Part shown: piece by piece, positions 27,325-36,972 of the stretch | Layout of the letters: each line of letters starts with the position of its first letter | Position numbering within the stretch: the stretch's first letter is position 1 | Source of the DNA: Pedobacter aquae | GTDB lineage: Bacteria; Bacteroidota; Bacteroidia; Sphingobacteriales; Sphingobacteriaceae | Direction: 5' to 3' | DNA: 64,000 bases | Assembly: GCF_008195825.1 (NCBI RefSeq) | Contig: NZ_CP043329.1 | Span: forward strand, 1,860,001 to 1,924,000 | The notes under the pieces: generated by a model | Told to the model about the DNA's origin: nothing | What the model saw: the letters and a program-made list of their open reading frames with translations, nothing else | The model's database searches: none | Translations under genes and position numbers: made by a program

Positions 27325-30300
27325 TTAATTAAATATATACCTTAACCCAAATTGCATACTGTATGTAGATGCAAAGCCTACGTTATCTCTTAGAATTGTT
27401 GGTGATGGTGCATTTCCATCAAACTGTAATCTATAAGTAGGTCTTGTAGCACCATTTGCATCAAGTGCGGCTAAATTAGTAGGTACTAATAATTGATTTC
27501 TAACTAAGAAATAGCGTACTCCCCAGTTTCTGTTAATTAAATTCCCAAAGTTTTCTACTGTTACATTGAATTGCAACGTATTTTTCTTTTTACCTACGTT
27601 AACAAATAAATCTTGAAGTAAGTTTAAATCTACGTTATTAACCCATGGTAAAAGTCCACCATTACGTTCTGCATACTGACCTCTTCTTGAGTTCAAGTAT
27701 TTATCTTGCTCTATCAATCTAAAGAACAAATCACTTTGCTGTTGAGCAGTATATGTAATTTGATTAGGTGCAGTACCAGCGGTAAAAGGAGTAAAAGTAA
27801 TCTCGCTAGGGTTTCTTGGAACATAAATTAAATCAGCATTAGCTCCATCTCTATTCATATCTTGAGAATAGGTGTAAGAAACTCTACCTTGACTTGAACC
27901 TTCATAGATCAAAGAAATAGTGGTTCCTAAATTACGTAAGTATTCTTTCTTGTAAGTAATACCCGCTACAACTCTATCAGGTACAAATCCATTATATCCT
28001 AGTTCTTTACTATTAGAACCATTAACAGTAGGATTATTTAACCAAGAACCTGATGGTTGATCACCGCCGCCATCAAAAAAGTTTTTACCTTCTTGTCTGG
28101 TGTAAGCAATAAATGACGAGAAGCCTTTACTAAATTGCTTCTCTATTCTAGCTGTGACAGAATAATTGTAACCACCACTAGCATTATCTAAAACATAAGT
28201 GTTTAAAGCGCCTGTTGCAGTTGGTGTTACCAAACCAGCGCTAGTTAATTTATTGATATACTTATCCGCATTGGCATTCGGATAAATTATTCTATTATCT
28301 GGATATCCAGAAACGTTTAAAGGTGCGGCTTTAGTAGGATCTAAGTTTGGATTTCTAAAAAACACCTGATTAATATCATAATTATAAATACCTTCAATAG
28401 TACCAATTAAACCTAAAGGTAATTTAACATCCATAGCTAAACTTGTTTTAAAAGCTTGTGGTGCTTTTACATTTGGGGTCAGCATAGAAATTGCATTAGG
28501 TAAAGCCTGACCAGGCGTTGGTTGTGTTGTAGGTAGATAAGCGTTAATATCCTCACTAAATTTTCTATTTGGAATAGGTGCAAAATTATTTTGCAAAACT
28601 TCCGAGAATTGTAACAAACCTGAATCTCCTGCTTGACTAACAATCCAAACTTTTGGAATACCTCCAGAATAAACACCAACAGCACCTCTAAATTGTAAGG
28701 TTCTATCTCCTTTTACATCATAATTAAAACCAAATCTTGGTGAAATAAGTAAAGCAGAACTCGGTAAAACACCAGTATCTAATTTCTCACCATTTGCAAA
28801 GGTTAACGGTTTTAACAGTGGATGACTTAATAAATCTTGCTTATAAGTGTATAAGTCCCCTCTAATACCAAAAGACAAACGTAATCTATCATTTACTGTA
28901 AAGTCATCTTGAGCATATAATGAATATTTCGAGTCTCTAAAAGTAGGGAATGCCTGAGCATATCCCGGGGTTAAAGAAAAAGTTTTTGCGTAACCAATTG
29001 GGTCTACATCATTTTTAAAATCATCAAAAGAATTGAAGATATAGTAACTAGTTCCAAAACGTTGGAAACCGTTTTGCGTAGTACTGGTTTCAAACTCAAT
29101 ACCTGCTAATAAATTATGTCTTCCAATTGTAGTTTGTACATAATCTATAACATTATAAGATTCTACATCTCTTAGGTTTCCAAAACTAAATGGCTCATAA
29201 CCAAAAGAAGTAAATGGTCTTCCGTCTTTTAGGATATCAACGAATGGAAATACAGAACTATTGCTGGTTCTAGGTTCGTTTTGATTAGAGTAAGATGCTC
29301 TTAAAGTGTTGGAAAATCTACCTCCACCAAATGTTGAGTTTAACTCTGCAACTAGGGAATAATAGTTATTATCTGTAAAATAGTTTGAATTTTCAAAAGC
29401 TAAAGCGTTATTATCTGTTCTAGATCCATTTACAGGATAAGGGCTACCTAAGAAAGGATTAGTGGAGCCACTTAAAAAAGTAGGGCTTTTACTTTCTAAT
29501 TGCGAATAACGCAGTGTGAATTTATGGTCTTTATTGATATTCCAATCTAATCTACCTAATAAGTTTAAACGCTCACTTTGAAAGCCATAGCCATCGTAAG
29601 CCCCGGTTTCATAACCATAGGTATCTCTTAAATACTGGCTTATCTCATCTAGCTCTGCTCTTGTTGGTCTATTTGCTCTCGGGTTAACACCAAAATCTGA
29701 TGGATCAATAGATGCTAATCTATTTTGACCTGGTCTATCTTGTTTATCAGATTCAACACTAGCAAAGAAGAATAATTTATTCTTAATGATAGGTCCACCA
29801 AGTCTAAATCCATAAATTTTTACATCATTAGGGTTAGGAATTAACTCATCGTGTCCTCCAACTCTCGTACCTACATTATTTTGATTTCTAAAATAAGTAT
29901 ACGCAGAACCAGAAAACTCATTTGTTCCTGAACGTGTTGTAGCATTAACAGCACCACCAATAAAACCTGATTGTCTTACGTCTACAGGAGTAACATTTAC
30001 AGAAATCTCTCCTAAAGCATCTAATACAATAGGATTTGCTTGACCACCAGGTAAGTTAGTTCCAATACCAAAACTATTGTTAAAGTTTGCACCATCGACC
30101 GTAATGTTATTTTGACGATAATTACCACCACCAATACTATTACCTTGCGCTTGAGGGGTTACCCTGGTCAAGCTATTAATACCTCTGTTGATTGTAGGAA
30201 TCTCATTAATCTGAGCTGTACCAATATTAGTTACAGAACCTGATCTGTCTGAACTTAAAATTGAATTACCACCCGCAGTTATAACTATTTCGCTTAACTC

Positions 30301-30645
30301 TGTACTAGCTTGTGATAAAGTAACATTCAGAACAAACGGCTCTCCTAAGGTTAAGAAAAGGTTACTTGAAGTTTTAGCCTGATAACCTATATAAGTTATT
30401 TGAACTGTGTAAGGACCGCCTGGTCTCATGTTTAAAAGGGAAAATCTACCATCAGCGTTTGTGGTAGTGGCATAAACTGTACCGGTTGGTAAGTGTGTTG
30501 CTTTTACAGTACCTCCAATAATAGTTTCTTTAGAGTCTCGCACTGTTCCAGTCATACTACTAGTTGTAATTTGCCCATAAGCCACAGAAGTGACAGCTAG
30601 CATCAGTACAAACAAGTAATTTAGTGTTAGTAAATACTTCTTCAT
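27325..30645 (-). CDS. Oar-like TonB-dependent receptor with carboxypeptidase-like N-terminal domain
   Basis: The 1106-residue outer-membrane protein has a signal peptide (cleavage near SVAYGQ), a carboxypeptidase-regulatory-like domain at about 28-110 (GTVRDSKETIIGGTVKATH ... GRFSLLNMRPGGPYTV), a plug region (IPTINRGINSLTRVTPQAQG, NITVDGANFNNSFG) and a long beta-barrel ending in MQFGLRYIFN. This is the Oar/OmpA-related receptor class, not a SusC. Substrate unknown. It pairs with the DUF4394 lipoprotein downstream. Confidence 0.92.
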   Translation of the reverse strand: MKKYLLTLNYLFVLMLAVTSVAYGQITTSSMTGTVRDSKETIIGGTVKATHLPTGTVYATTTNADGRFSLLNMRPGGPYTVQITYIGYQAKTSSNLFLTLGEPFVLNVTLSQASTELSEIVITAGGNSILSSDRSGSVTNIGTAQINEIPTINRGINSLTRVTPQAQGNSIGGGNYRQNNITVDGANFNNSFGIGTNLPGGQANPIVLDALGEISVNVTPVDVRQSGFIGGAVNATTRSGTNEFSGSAYTYFRNQNNVGTRVGGHDELIPNPNDVKIYGFRLGGPIIKNKLFFFASVESDKQDRPGQNRLASIDPSDFGVNPRANRPTRAELDEISQYLRDTYGYETGAYDGYGFQSERLNLLGRLDWNINKDHKFTLRYSQLESKSPTFLSGSTNPFLGSPYPVNGSRTDNNALAFENSNYFTDNNYYSLVAELNSTFGGGRFSNTLRASYSNQNEPRTSNSSVFPFVDILKDGRPFTSFGYEPFSFGNLRDVESYNVIDYVQTTIGRHNLLAGIEFETSTTQNGFQRFGTSYYIFNSFDDFKNDVDPIGYAKTFSLTPGYAQAFPTFRDSKYSLYAQDDFTVNDRLRLSFGIRGDLYTYKQDLLSHPLLKPLTFANGEKLDTGVLPSSALLISPRFGFNYDVKGDRTLQFRGAVGVYSGGIPKVWIVSQAGDSGLLQFSEVLQNNFAPIPNRKFSEDINAYLPTTQPTPGQALPNAISMLTPNVKAPQAFKTSLAMDVKLPLGLIGTIEGIYNYDINQVFFRNPNLDPTKAAPLNVSGYPDNRIIYPNANADKYINKLTSAGLVTPTATGALNTYVLDNASGGYNYSVTARIEKQFSKGFSSFIAYTRQEGKNFFDGGGDQPSGSWLNNPTVNGSNSKELGYNGFVPDRVVAGITYKKEYLRNLGTTISLIYEGSSQGRVSYTYSQDMNRDGANADLIYVPRNPSEITFTPFTAGTAPNQITYTAQQQSDLFFRLIEQDKYLNSRRGQYAERNGGLLPWVNNVDLNLLQDLFVNVGKKKNTLQFNVTVENFGNLINRNWGVRYFLVRNQLLVPTNLAALDANGATRPTYRLQFDGNAPSPTILRDNVGFASTYSMQFGLRYIFN

Positions 30646-30672
30646 AAATTATAAGTTAGTGTTAATTAAGGG

Positions 30673-30680
30673 CAAAGATA
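30673..30680 (-). promoter_or_regulatory. -7 box of the Oar-like receptor operon
   Basis: The minus strand reads TATCTTTG, a perfect TAnnTTTG match, 27 bases above the ATG at 30645. I do not see a -33 TTG. Confidence 0.5.
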
Positions 30681-30856
30681 ACTTGAAGAAATCACTTTGC
30701 ATTATCATTTACATTAAATTAATGTTAATTCCACAAAGAATTTATTAACATTTTACAATTATTACATCTAGTTATGATTAAAAAGCATTGTTATGTTAAT
30801 ACTTCACTCCCCTTTTTAGATTATTTTCTTAAATTCGAAGCCAAATTTAAATAGAT

Positions 30857-32245
30857 ATGAATTACGATCTTATTGTTATTGGTAGCGGTCCGGGTGGATA
30901 TGTAGCAGCTATTAGAGCGGCACAACTGGGCTTAAAAACTGCTATTGTAGAAAAAGAGTCTTTAGGTGGAATTTGCCTAAACTGGGGTTGTATACCAACA
31001 AAAGCGTTGTTGAAAAGTGCTCAAGTTTTTGAATATATCAATCATGCTGCAGATTACGGTATTAAAGTTAATGGCGCTGAGGCTGATTTTGAAGCTGTTA
31101 TAAAGAGAAGTCGTGGTGTTGCCGATGGCATGAGTAAAGGAATCCAATTCCTGATGAAGAAAAATAAAATCGATGTCATCATGGGGTATGGAAAAATAAA
31201 AAAAGGTGGTAAAGTAGAAATTAAAACTGCCGATGGTTCTGTTAAAGAGTATACAGCAAAGCATACTATTTTAGCAACAGGTGGCCGTTCTAGAGAGCTT
31301 CCAAACTTAAAACAAGACGGTAAAAAAATTATTGGCTACCGCGATGCTATGGTGCTTCCAAAACTACCTAAAAGCTTAGTAGTCGTAGGTTCTGGCGCTA
31401 TTGGTGTTGAGTTTGCCTATTTCTATGCAACCATGGGTACCAAAGTAACCATTGTTGAGTTTATGGATAATATTGTCCCAGTTGAGGATGAAGAAATCTC
31501 AAAACAATTGGCTCGCTCTTTCAAAAAAGTGGGTATAGAAATCATGACAAAATCTTCTGTAGAAGCTGTTAACACTAGCGGAGAACTTTGCAAAGTTTCT
31601 ATCAAAACAGAAAGTGGCGTTAAAGAAATAGAAGCCGAAGTTGTTTTATCTGCTGTTGGGGTTACTACCAACATAGAAGGAATTGGTTTAGAAGATGTTG
31701 GAGTTAAAACCGATAAAGGAAAAGTTCTTGTAGATAAATTTTACAAAACTAATGTAGATGGTGTTTACGCTATTGGAGATATTGTGATGGGTCAAGCTCT
31801 AGCTCACGTTGCCTCTGCAGAAGGTATTATTTGCGTTGAGAAAATTGCTGGTCACCACCCAGAACCTCTAGACTATAACAATATCCCAGGATGTACTTAT
31901 TGCTCTCCTGAAATTGCTTCAGTTGGCTATACCGAGAAAAAAGCAAAAGAAGCAGGTTACGAAATTAAAGTAGGTAAGTTCCCATTCTCTGCTTCAGGAA
32001 AAGCGAGTGCAGCAGGCGCTAAAGATGGCTTTGTTAAAGTTATTTTTGACGCTAAATATGGCGAATTCCTTGGCGCACACATGATAGGAACTAACGTTAC
32101 AGAAATGATTGCCGAAATTGTAGTAGCTAGAAAATTAGAAACTACTGGTATGGAAATCGTAAAATCTGTACACCCACACCCTACCATGAGCGAAGCCATC
32201 ATGGAAGCGGCAGCAGATGCTTACGGAGAAGTGATTCATTTGTAA
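30857..32245 (+). CDS. lpdA: Dihydrolipoyl dehydrogenase
   Basis: The 462-residue flavoenzyme reoxidises dihydrolipoamide in the 2-oxo acid dehydrogenase complexes. The FAD motif VIGSGPGGYVAAIRAA, the redox pair Cys40-Cys45 in GGICLNWGCIPTKALL, the NAD motif VVGSGAIGVEFAYFYATMG and the C-terminal HPHPTMSEAIMEAA with the catalytic His-Glu are all present. Length is standard. No E1 or E2 genes are adjacent, so it is probably a shared E3 subunit. A long tandem-repeat region begins right after the stop. Confidence 0.97.
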   Translation: MNYDLIVIGSGPGGYVAAIRAAQLGLKTAIVEKESLGGICLNWGCIPTKALLKSAQVFEYINHAADYGIKVNGAEADFEAVIKRSRGVADGMSKGIQFLMKKNKIDVIMGYGKIKKGGKVEIKTADGSVKEYTAKHTILATGGRSRELPNLKQDGKKIIGYRDAMVLPKLPKSLVVVGSGAIGVEFAYFYATMGTKVTIVEFMDNIVPVEDEEISKQLARSFKKVGIEIMTKSSVEAVNTSGELCKVSIKTESGVKEIEAEVVLSAVGVTTNIEGIGLEDVGVKTDKGKVLVDKFYKTNVDGVYAIGDIVMGQALAHVASAEGIICVEKIAGHHPEPLDYNNIPGCTYCSPEIASVGYTEKKAKEAGYEIKVGKFPFSASGKASAAGAKDGFVKVIFDAKYGEFLGAHMIGTNVTEMIAEIVVARKLETTGMEIVKSVHPHPTMSEAIMEAAADAYGEVIHL

Positions 32246-32380
32246 TTTAGTTGGTTAGATGGTTAGTTTGTTAGATGGTTAGTTGGTTAGATGGTTAGTT
32301 GGTTAGTTTGTTAGATGGTTAGATGGTTAGTTGGTTAGATGGTTAGTTGGTTAGATGGTTAGTTGGTTAGATGGTTAGTT
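32246..32380. repeat. About sixteen copies of an 8-bp repeat GGTTAG(A/T)T
   Basis: The units GGTTAGTT, GGTTAGAT and GTTTGTTAG-type variants follow each other without interruption from the lpdA stop. No reading frame of interest is present. The array is complementary in sequence to the AACTAACC motifs of the array to its right. Confidence 0.9.
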
Positions 32381-32396
32381 GATTTATCTTTAATTT

Positions 32397-32716
32397 CTAA
32401 CAAACTAAAATTACGACAAGTACTAACAAACTAACCAACTAATACCTAACAAACTAAAATTACGACAAGCACTAACAAACTAACCAACTAATAACTAACA
32501 AACTAAAATTACGACAAGCACTAACAAACTAACCAACTAATAACTAACAAACTAAAATTACGACAAGCACTAACAAACTAACCAACTAATATCTAACAAA
32601 CTAAAATTACGACAAGCCCTAACAAACTAACCAACTAATAACTAGCCAACTAACATCACAATAAGCCCTAACAAACTAATACCTAACAAACTAACCAACT
32701 AACACCTAACCAACTA
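32397..32716. repeat. Five copies of a 49-bp tandem repeat plus degenerate ends
   Basis: Units begin CAAACTAAAATTACGACAAG at 32401, 32450, 32499, 32548 and 32597, exactly 49 bases apart and nearly identical. The rest of each unit is built of CTAACAAACTAACCAACTAA, whose complement is the 8-bp repeat of the left array. Degenerate units run up to the start codon of the next gene at 32719. There are no unique spacers, so it is not a CRISPR array. Confidence 0.92.
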
Positions 32717-32718
32717 CC

Positions 32719-33573
32719 ATGAAACTCCATACCTTAGATACCGGTTTTTTTAAATTAGATGGTGGTGCTATGTTTGGTGTTGTACCAAAAGCTATCTGGA
32801 ATAAAACCAACCCGGCAGATGAAAACAATCTATGCACATGGGCCATGCGTTGTTTGCTGATTGAAGATGGTGATAAAATCATTTTGGTAGATAATGGTAT
32901 CGGCGATAAGCAAGATGAAAAATTTTTAAGTCATTATCATTTACATGGTGATGCTAGTTTAGATAGTTCCTTAGCCAAACTTGGTTATAACAAAGATGAT
33001 ATTACTGATGTTATTTTAACACATTTACATTTTGATCATTGTGGAGGTTCTATCATCAAGAAAGGTGATGAACTAGTTCCAGCATTTAAAAATGCAAATT
33101 ATTGGAGCAACCAACAACATTGGGAATGGGCTGTTTTACCCAATGCCAGAGAAAAAGCATCCTTTTTAAAAGAAAATATCCTACCTATTCATGAAAGTGG
33201 ACAGCTAAAATTCATTCCGGTAGAAGATGGTTATGCCTTTTCAGAAAATATTAACATACGCTTTGCTTTTGGCCATACAGATGCAATGATGCTTCCTGAA
33301 ATTCATATCGATGGCACAACATTCTTGTATATGGCAGATTTACTTCCTTCTGTTGGCCATATCCCTCAGCCCTATGTCATGTCTTACGATATGTTTCCTT
33401 TAAAAACCTTAGAAGAGAAAAAAAGGATATTGGAACTGGCAGAAAAAAACAACTATATCCTAATTTTAGAACATGACCCCATTCATGAATGCTGTACTTT
33501 ACAGATGACAGAAAAAGGGATAAGACTTCATAAAACTTTCGATTTGAAAGATTATAAGCAACAAATTGTTTAA
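32719..33573 (+). CDS. MBL-fold metallo-hydrolase
   Basis: The 284-residue cytoplasmic protein has the metallo-beta-lactamase fold: metal motif THLHFDHCGGS, a second His in FAFGHTDAMM, Asp in YMADLLPS, and a late LEHDP. The N-terminus LDTGFFKLDGGAMFGVVPK is typical of a Bacteroidetes branch related to quorum-quenching and glyoxalase-like MBL enzymes. The true substrate cannot be deduced. The 49-bp repeat array ends directly before the ATG, leaving almost no conventional leader. Confidence 0.88.
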   Translation: MKLHTLDTGFFKLDGGAMFGVVPKAIWNKTNPADENNLCTWAMRCLLIEDGDKIILVDNGIGDKQDEKFLSHYHLHGDASLDSSLAKLGYNKDDITDVILTHLHFDHCGGSIIKKGDELVPAFKNANYWSNQQHWEWAVLPNAREKASFLKENILPIHESGQLKFIPVEDGYAFSENINIRFAFGHTDAMMLPEIHIDGTTFLYMADLLPSVGHIPQPYVMSYDMFPLKTLEEKKRILELAEKNNYILILEHDPIHECCTLQMTEKGIRLHKTFDLKDYKQQIV

Positions 33574-33633
33574 AATATTTTTAGCAAAAAGCATACTGGC
33601 TAAATAATTGATTCTTGCTGACGAAAACATTAT

Positions 33634-34452
33634 ATGTTGGCAAAACCATCTTTTACCTATTTACTTACACTTTTCGTTTCCTGTATTACTTTTTCCTGTA
33701 ATAAACTAGAATACAGCCCAAATCAAAGCTTCTCAAAAAATAGTGCATCGGCAATAAACGCAAAAAACATAGCTAAATTAGCAAAACAACAATCCGCAGA
33801 TGATACTTTAAGATTTATCCTTACCGGAGATACACAGCGCTCTTACGACCAAGCAACCGCTTTGGTTAAATTGGTAAATTCTAAATTCCCTAAGCTAGAT
33901 TTTGTGATCCTTAGTGGTGATATATCTGATTTTGGCTTACTACAAGAAATGGTTTGGGTAACTGATATTTATAACGGCTTACAAGTACCCTATTTAGCCG
34001 TCATTGGAAATCATGATTTAATAGCTAACGGCAGAAATGTTTACCTAAAGATGTTTGGCGATTTGAATTTCACTTTCACGCATAAAGGAGTAAAGTTTAT
34101 TTGCCATGATGACAACAGTAGGGAATATCAATTTAACGGGAATGTACCAGATTTAACATGGATAGCACAAGAATTGCAAACTAGCAATGAAGTTGAGGCT
34201 ATTGTAGGGGTAGCACACATCCCACCAAGAGGTGGAGATTTTGACCCTGCAATGGAAGACGCTTATATTCATTTATTTAACGCCCCTAAAGTAGTAGCCT
34301 GTTTATTTGCCCATGAAAATAAAAGCGATTTATATTATCCTATAGCAGGTGGAGTTCCATTTATTGTAACAGATGCCGTCACCAATAGAGAGTGCTTGTA
34401 TGTAGAAATTGTAAACGGGAAATTATTCAAAAATGAAAACATTACCTACTAA
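33634..34452 (+). CDS. Lipoprotein metallophosphoesterase with an altered last metal motif
   Basis: The 272-residue protein has a lipobox ending FVSCITFSC and a calcineurin-like phosphoesterase domain: LTGDTQRS, LSGDISDFG, IGNHD and VAHIPPRGG are intact. The usual final GHxH is replaced by FAHENKSD, so one metal ligand appears missing or shifted. The periplasmic location is inferred from the lipobox. Its end overlaps the next gene by 20 bases, suggesting translational coupling to a small outer-membrane protein. Substrate unknown. Confidence 0.8.
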   Translation: MLAKPSFTYLLTLFVSCITFSCNKLEYSPNQSFSKNSASAINAKNIAKLAKQQSADDTLRFILTGDTQRSYDQATALVKLVNSKFPKLDFVILSGDISDFGLLQEMVWVTDIYNGLQVPYLAVIGNHDLIANGRNVYLKMFGDLNFTFTHKGVKFICHDDNSREYQFNGNVPDLTWIAQELQTSNEVEAIVGVAHIPPRGGDFDPAMEDAYIHLFNAPKVVACLFAHENKSDLYYPIAGGVPFIVTDAVTNRECLYVEIVNGKLFKNENITY

Positions 34453-35049
34453 AATATATTTGCTAGCCATTTGCTTATATATAGGTCAAATAGGCTTTGC
34501 ACAAGAACCAGATTCTGTACCACATAAGTGGTACACGCCTACCAGTATCACGGTACAGCATGCGGGAAGTATAGGCTTCTTTAGTGTTGGTGCAGGATAT
34601 TTCCTTAATAAAAGTCACTCGAGCACATTAGACATCAGCTATGGATATGTACCCGCTAAGTTTGGTGGAGATTTAAATATTGTTGCTGCAAAATTTAGCT
34701 GGAGACCATTTGCTGTTAGATTAACCGACTGGGCTTTGATACTCCCAATTAACCCTGGAGCCTTTTTATCTTATCATGCGGGTGGTGATTATGATTCTTC
34801 TTGGGATGATGATGATTATCCCGAAGGTTATTATTGGTGGTCAACCGCTTTTAGACCTCATGTTACATTAAGTACAGAAATTAAGTTGGATGCTAGGAAG
34901 ATTTTTAAAACATCTGGGATAAAAGTATAAGTTTCTATTCAGAATTTAACACCAATGAACTGTATTTTGTAAGCTATTTTCAAAATATGAGGCGTTTAGA
35001 CGTGAATGACATTTTTAAGCTCGGCTTTGGCACAAGAATTTATTTTTAA
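34433..35049 (+). CDS. Small outer-membrane beta-barrel protein, frame broken near the C-terminus
   Basis: The first frame gives a signal peptide (cleavage near GFAQ) and barrel strands and stops at 34930 after KTSGIKV. The -1 frame continues without a stop as SFYSEFNTNELYFVSYFQNM and ends KLGFGTRIYF at 35049, a proper barrel terminus with a final Phe. The joined length is about 205 residues. One base seems missing in the A4 run at 34921-34924. No family assigned. Coupled to the phosphoesterase upstream. Confidence 0.7.
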
Positions 35050-35238
35050 AAGATTAATTAAGAGCTTAAAAATCTATCTATCAATAAATTAATACAAAAA
35101 ACAAAATCTTAACAGACACCTGACAAAATGTTGATGGAATGATTTTTGCGGAGCAATTTCTAAATGTTTAATTTAAATTTTTTCTAAAATAACTCCAACA
35201 TTTTCATATAATTAACGTTAAATCAAACAAAGTTTTAT

Positions 35239-35246
35239 TAGCTTTG
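35239..35246 (+). promoter_or_regulatory. -7 promoter box of rpoD
   Basis: TAGCTTTG matches TAnnTTTG perfectly and leaves a 44-base leader to the ATG at 35291. The promoter of the primary sigma gene thus uses the consensus that the sigma factor itself recognises. Confidence 0.6.
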
Positions 35247-35290
35247 CAAGCTTTCGTTATTCAGAAAAATAGAGAATATATAATAAATAG

Positions 35291-36151
35291 ATGAGACAAC
35301 TCAAGATTACGCAATCCATTACCAATCGTGAATCACAATCACTTGACAAGTACCTTCACGAAATTGGAAAAGTTGATCTAATTACAGCAGAAGAGGAAGT
35401 AATCCTCGCACAGAAAATCAGAGAGGGCGACCAAGCAGCCCTAGAACGTCTTACAAAGACAAACTTACGTTTCGTTGTTTCCGTAGCAAAACAATATCAA
35501 AATCAAGGCCTTACCCTAGGCGACCTTATAAATGAGGGAAATTTAGGCTTAATTAAAGCCGCAAAAAGGTTTGATGAAACTAAAGGTTTCAAATTCATTT
35601 CATATGCAGTTTGGTGGATTCGCCAATCAATCTTACAAGCTATTGCAGAGCAATCACGTATTGTACGTTTGCCGCTTAACCAAGTAGGTTCTTTAAGTAA
35701 GATTAGTAAGGCGTTTTCTAAACTAGAACAAGAATTTGAAAGAGAGCCATCTCCAGAAGAACTTGCAGATATTTTAGAAACTACGGTTGATAAAATTTCA
35801 GATACATTAAGTAACTCTGGTCGTCATGTATCCATGGATGCGCCGTTTGTACAAGGAGAAGAAAATACGCTTCTAGATGTACTAGAAAACGATAACCCGG
35901 ATACTGATAGTATGTTGATTGATGAATCTTTATCTGAAGAGATAAAACGTTCTTTATCAACTTTAACAGAAAGAGAAAGAGAAATTATTGTCCTTTTCTT
36001 TGGTTTAAGCACCAATCATCCACTTTCTTTAGAAGAAATTGGCGAAAAATTTAACTTAACCCGCGAACGTGTTCGTCAGATTAAAGATAAAGCGCTACAA
36101 AGACTTCGTCATACTTCAAGAAGTAAAATCTTAAAATCTTATTTAGGATAA
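35291..36151 (+). CDS. rpoD: Primary RNA polymerase sigma factor
   Basis: The 286-residue protein is the compact housekeeping sigma factor of Bacteroidetes, lacking region 1.1 and the large non-conserved insert. Region 1.2 is at [16 protein letters not shown], region 2 at [57 protein letters not shown] in outline, region 3 at [10 protein letters not shown], and region 4 at [14 protein letters not shown] with the helix-turn-helix [20 protein letters not shown]. It should direct transcription from the TAnnTTTG promoters seen in the window. Confidence 0.97.
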   Translation: MRQLKITQSITNRESQSLDKYLHEIGKVDLITAEEEVILAQKIREGDQAALERLTKTNLRFVVSVAKQYQNQGLTLGDLINEGNLGLIKAAKRFDETKGFKFISYAVWWIRQSILQAIAEQSRIVRLPLNQVGSLSKISKAFSKLEQEFEREPSPEELADILETTVDKISDTLSNSGRHVSMDAPFVQGEENTLLDVLENDNPDTDSMLIDESLSEEIKRSLSTLTEREREIIVLFFGLSTNHPLSLEEIGEKFNLTRERVRQIKDKALQRLRHTSRSKILKSYLG

Positions 36152-36175
36152 GCATCCTTTTCAAGAATAAACTTT

Positions 36176-36208
36176 CAAAAAGACTGTCTACAAAAAAGGC
36201 AGTCTTTT
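36176..36208. terminator. Convergent terminator after rpoD
   Basis: AAAAAGACTG and CAGTCTTTTT form a 10-bp stem, with T runs on both strands. It lies between convergent rpoD and the DUF2490 gene. Confidence 0.8.
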
Positions 36209-36224
36209 TAGTTTTAACCAGAGT

Positions 36225-36923
36225 TTAGAAACTGAAAATGGTATTTACCCTCAACGCAGATATAAACCTATCTTTCCCACTAAAAGACTCTTGTTGGGTA
36301 AATTGGTAAAACGGACTAACCTTTAATTTTTGACCAATAGCGCATTGAAAACCTAAATGAATTCTATTTTGATCAAAATGAGAACCCACGGCATTTTCTC
36401 TTGAATTATACATGATTTCATCTCCAAAAATTAAGCTTAAATCACTTTGCTTATTAAGCGCTAATAATTTCTTTATCAAATTAATCTGAAATCTCACCCT
36501 TAGGTTGGAACTTAAGTTAGCATGTTCATCAAAATATCTTTGTTCTATTCTTAACCTATTCATGGTATTAAAAGAACCTATATTTTTCCTATAGTTAGCC
36601 TGTATATAAAATCTGTTTTCTTTACTGTAAAAAGTTTCTTGCGATGTCTCAAAATATGCGTATCCAATGCCTAATTCTAGGTCATTATTTACATTGTATT
36701 TGATATCAGGCCTTAAAAGCCAAAGCTGCTCCTTATCAAAAAAACCAGTAAAGCGAGGCATATATTCTACCGACATGGCAAATTTATGAGTAAGTTTTTT
36801 AGCTATTCTAAAACTCATCCAGTTTTCTAGAGGTTGCGCTTCGGCATAAACATTGCTCAATAAAAGAATACATGGCAGAAATATTTTTCTTGAAAACATC
36901 CAGATCATCCTAAAAATTTGCAA
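36225..36923 (-). CDS. DUF2490 outer-membrane protein
   Basis: The 232-residue protein has a signal peptide (cleavage near YAEAQP) and the DUF2490 pattern of amphipathic strands: WMSFRIAKKLTHKFAMSVEYMPRF, RPDIKYNVNNDLELGIGYAYF, NRLRIEQRYF, and a terminal Phe. Predicted as an outer-membrane beta-barrel of unknown function. The first six codons may be an over-extension. Confidence 0.85.
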   Translation of the reverse strand: MQIFRMIWMFSRKIFLPCILLLSNVYAEAQPLENWMSFRIAKKLTHKFAMSVEYMPRFTGFFDKEQLWLLRPDIKYNVNNDLELGIGYAYFETSQETFYSKENRFYIQANYRKNIGSFNTMNRLRIEQRYFDEHANLSSNLRVRFQINLIKKLLALNKQSDLSLIFGDEIMYNSRENAVGSHFDQNRIHLGFQCAIGQKLKVSPFYQFTQQESFSGKDRFISALRVNTIFSF

Positions 36924-36972
36924 TTTACAATCAGGAAAATTATTTACAGCCCATTAACAGATATATTTACAA

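Noticed and set aside
32397-32716. Regular 49-bp repeats resembling a CRISPR array
   Set aside because: The units are contiguous and nearly identical along their full length with no unique spacers, and no cas genes are nearby. They are tandem repeats.
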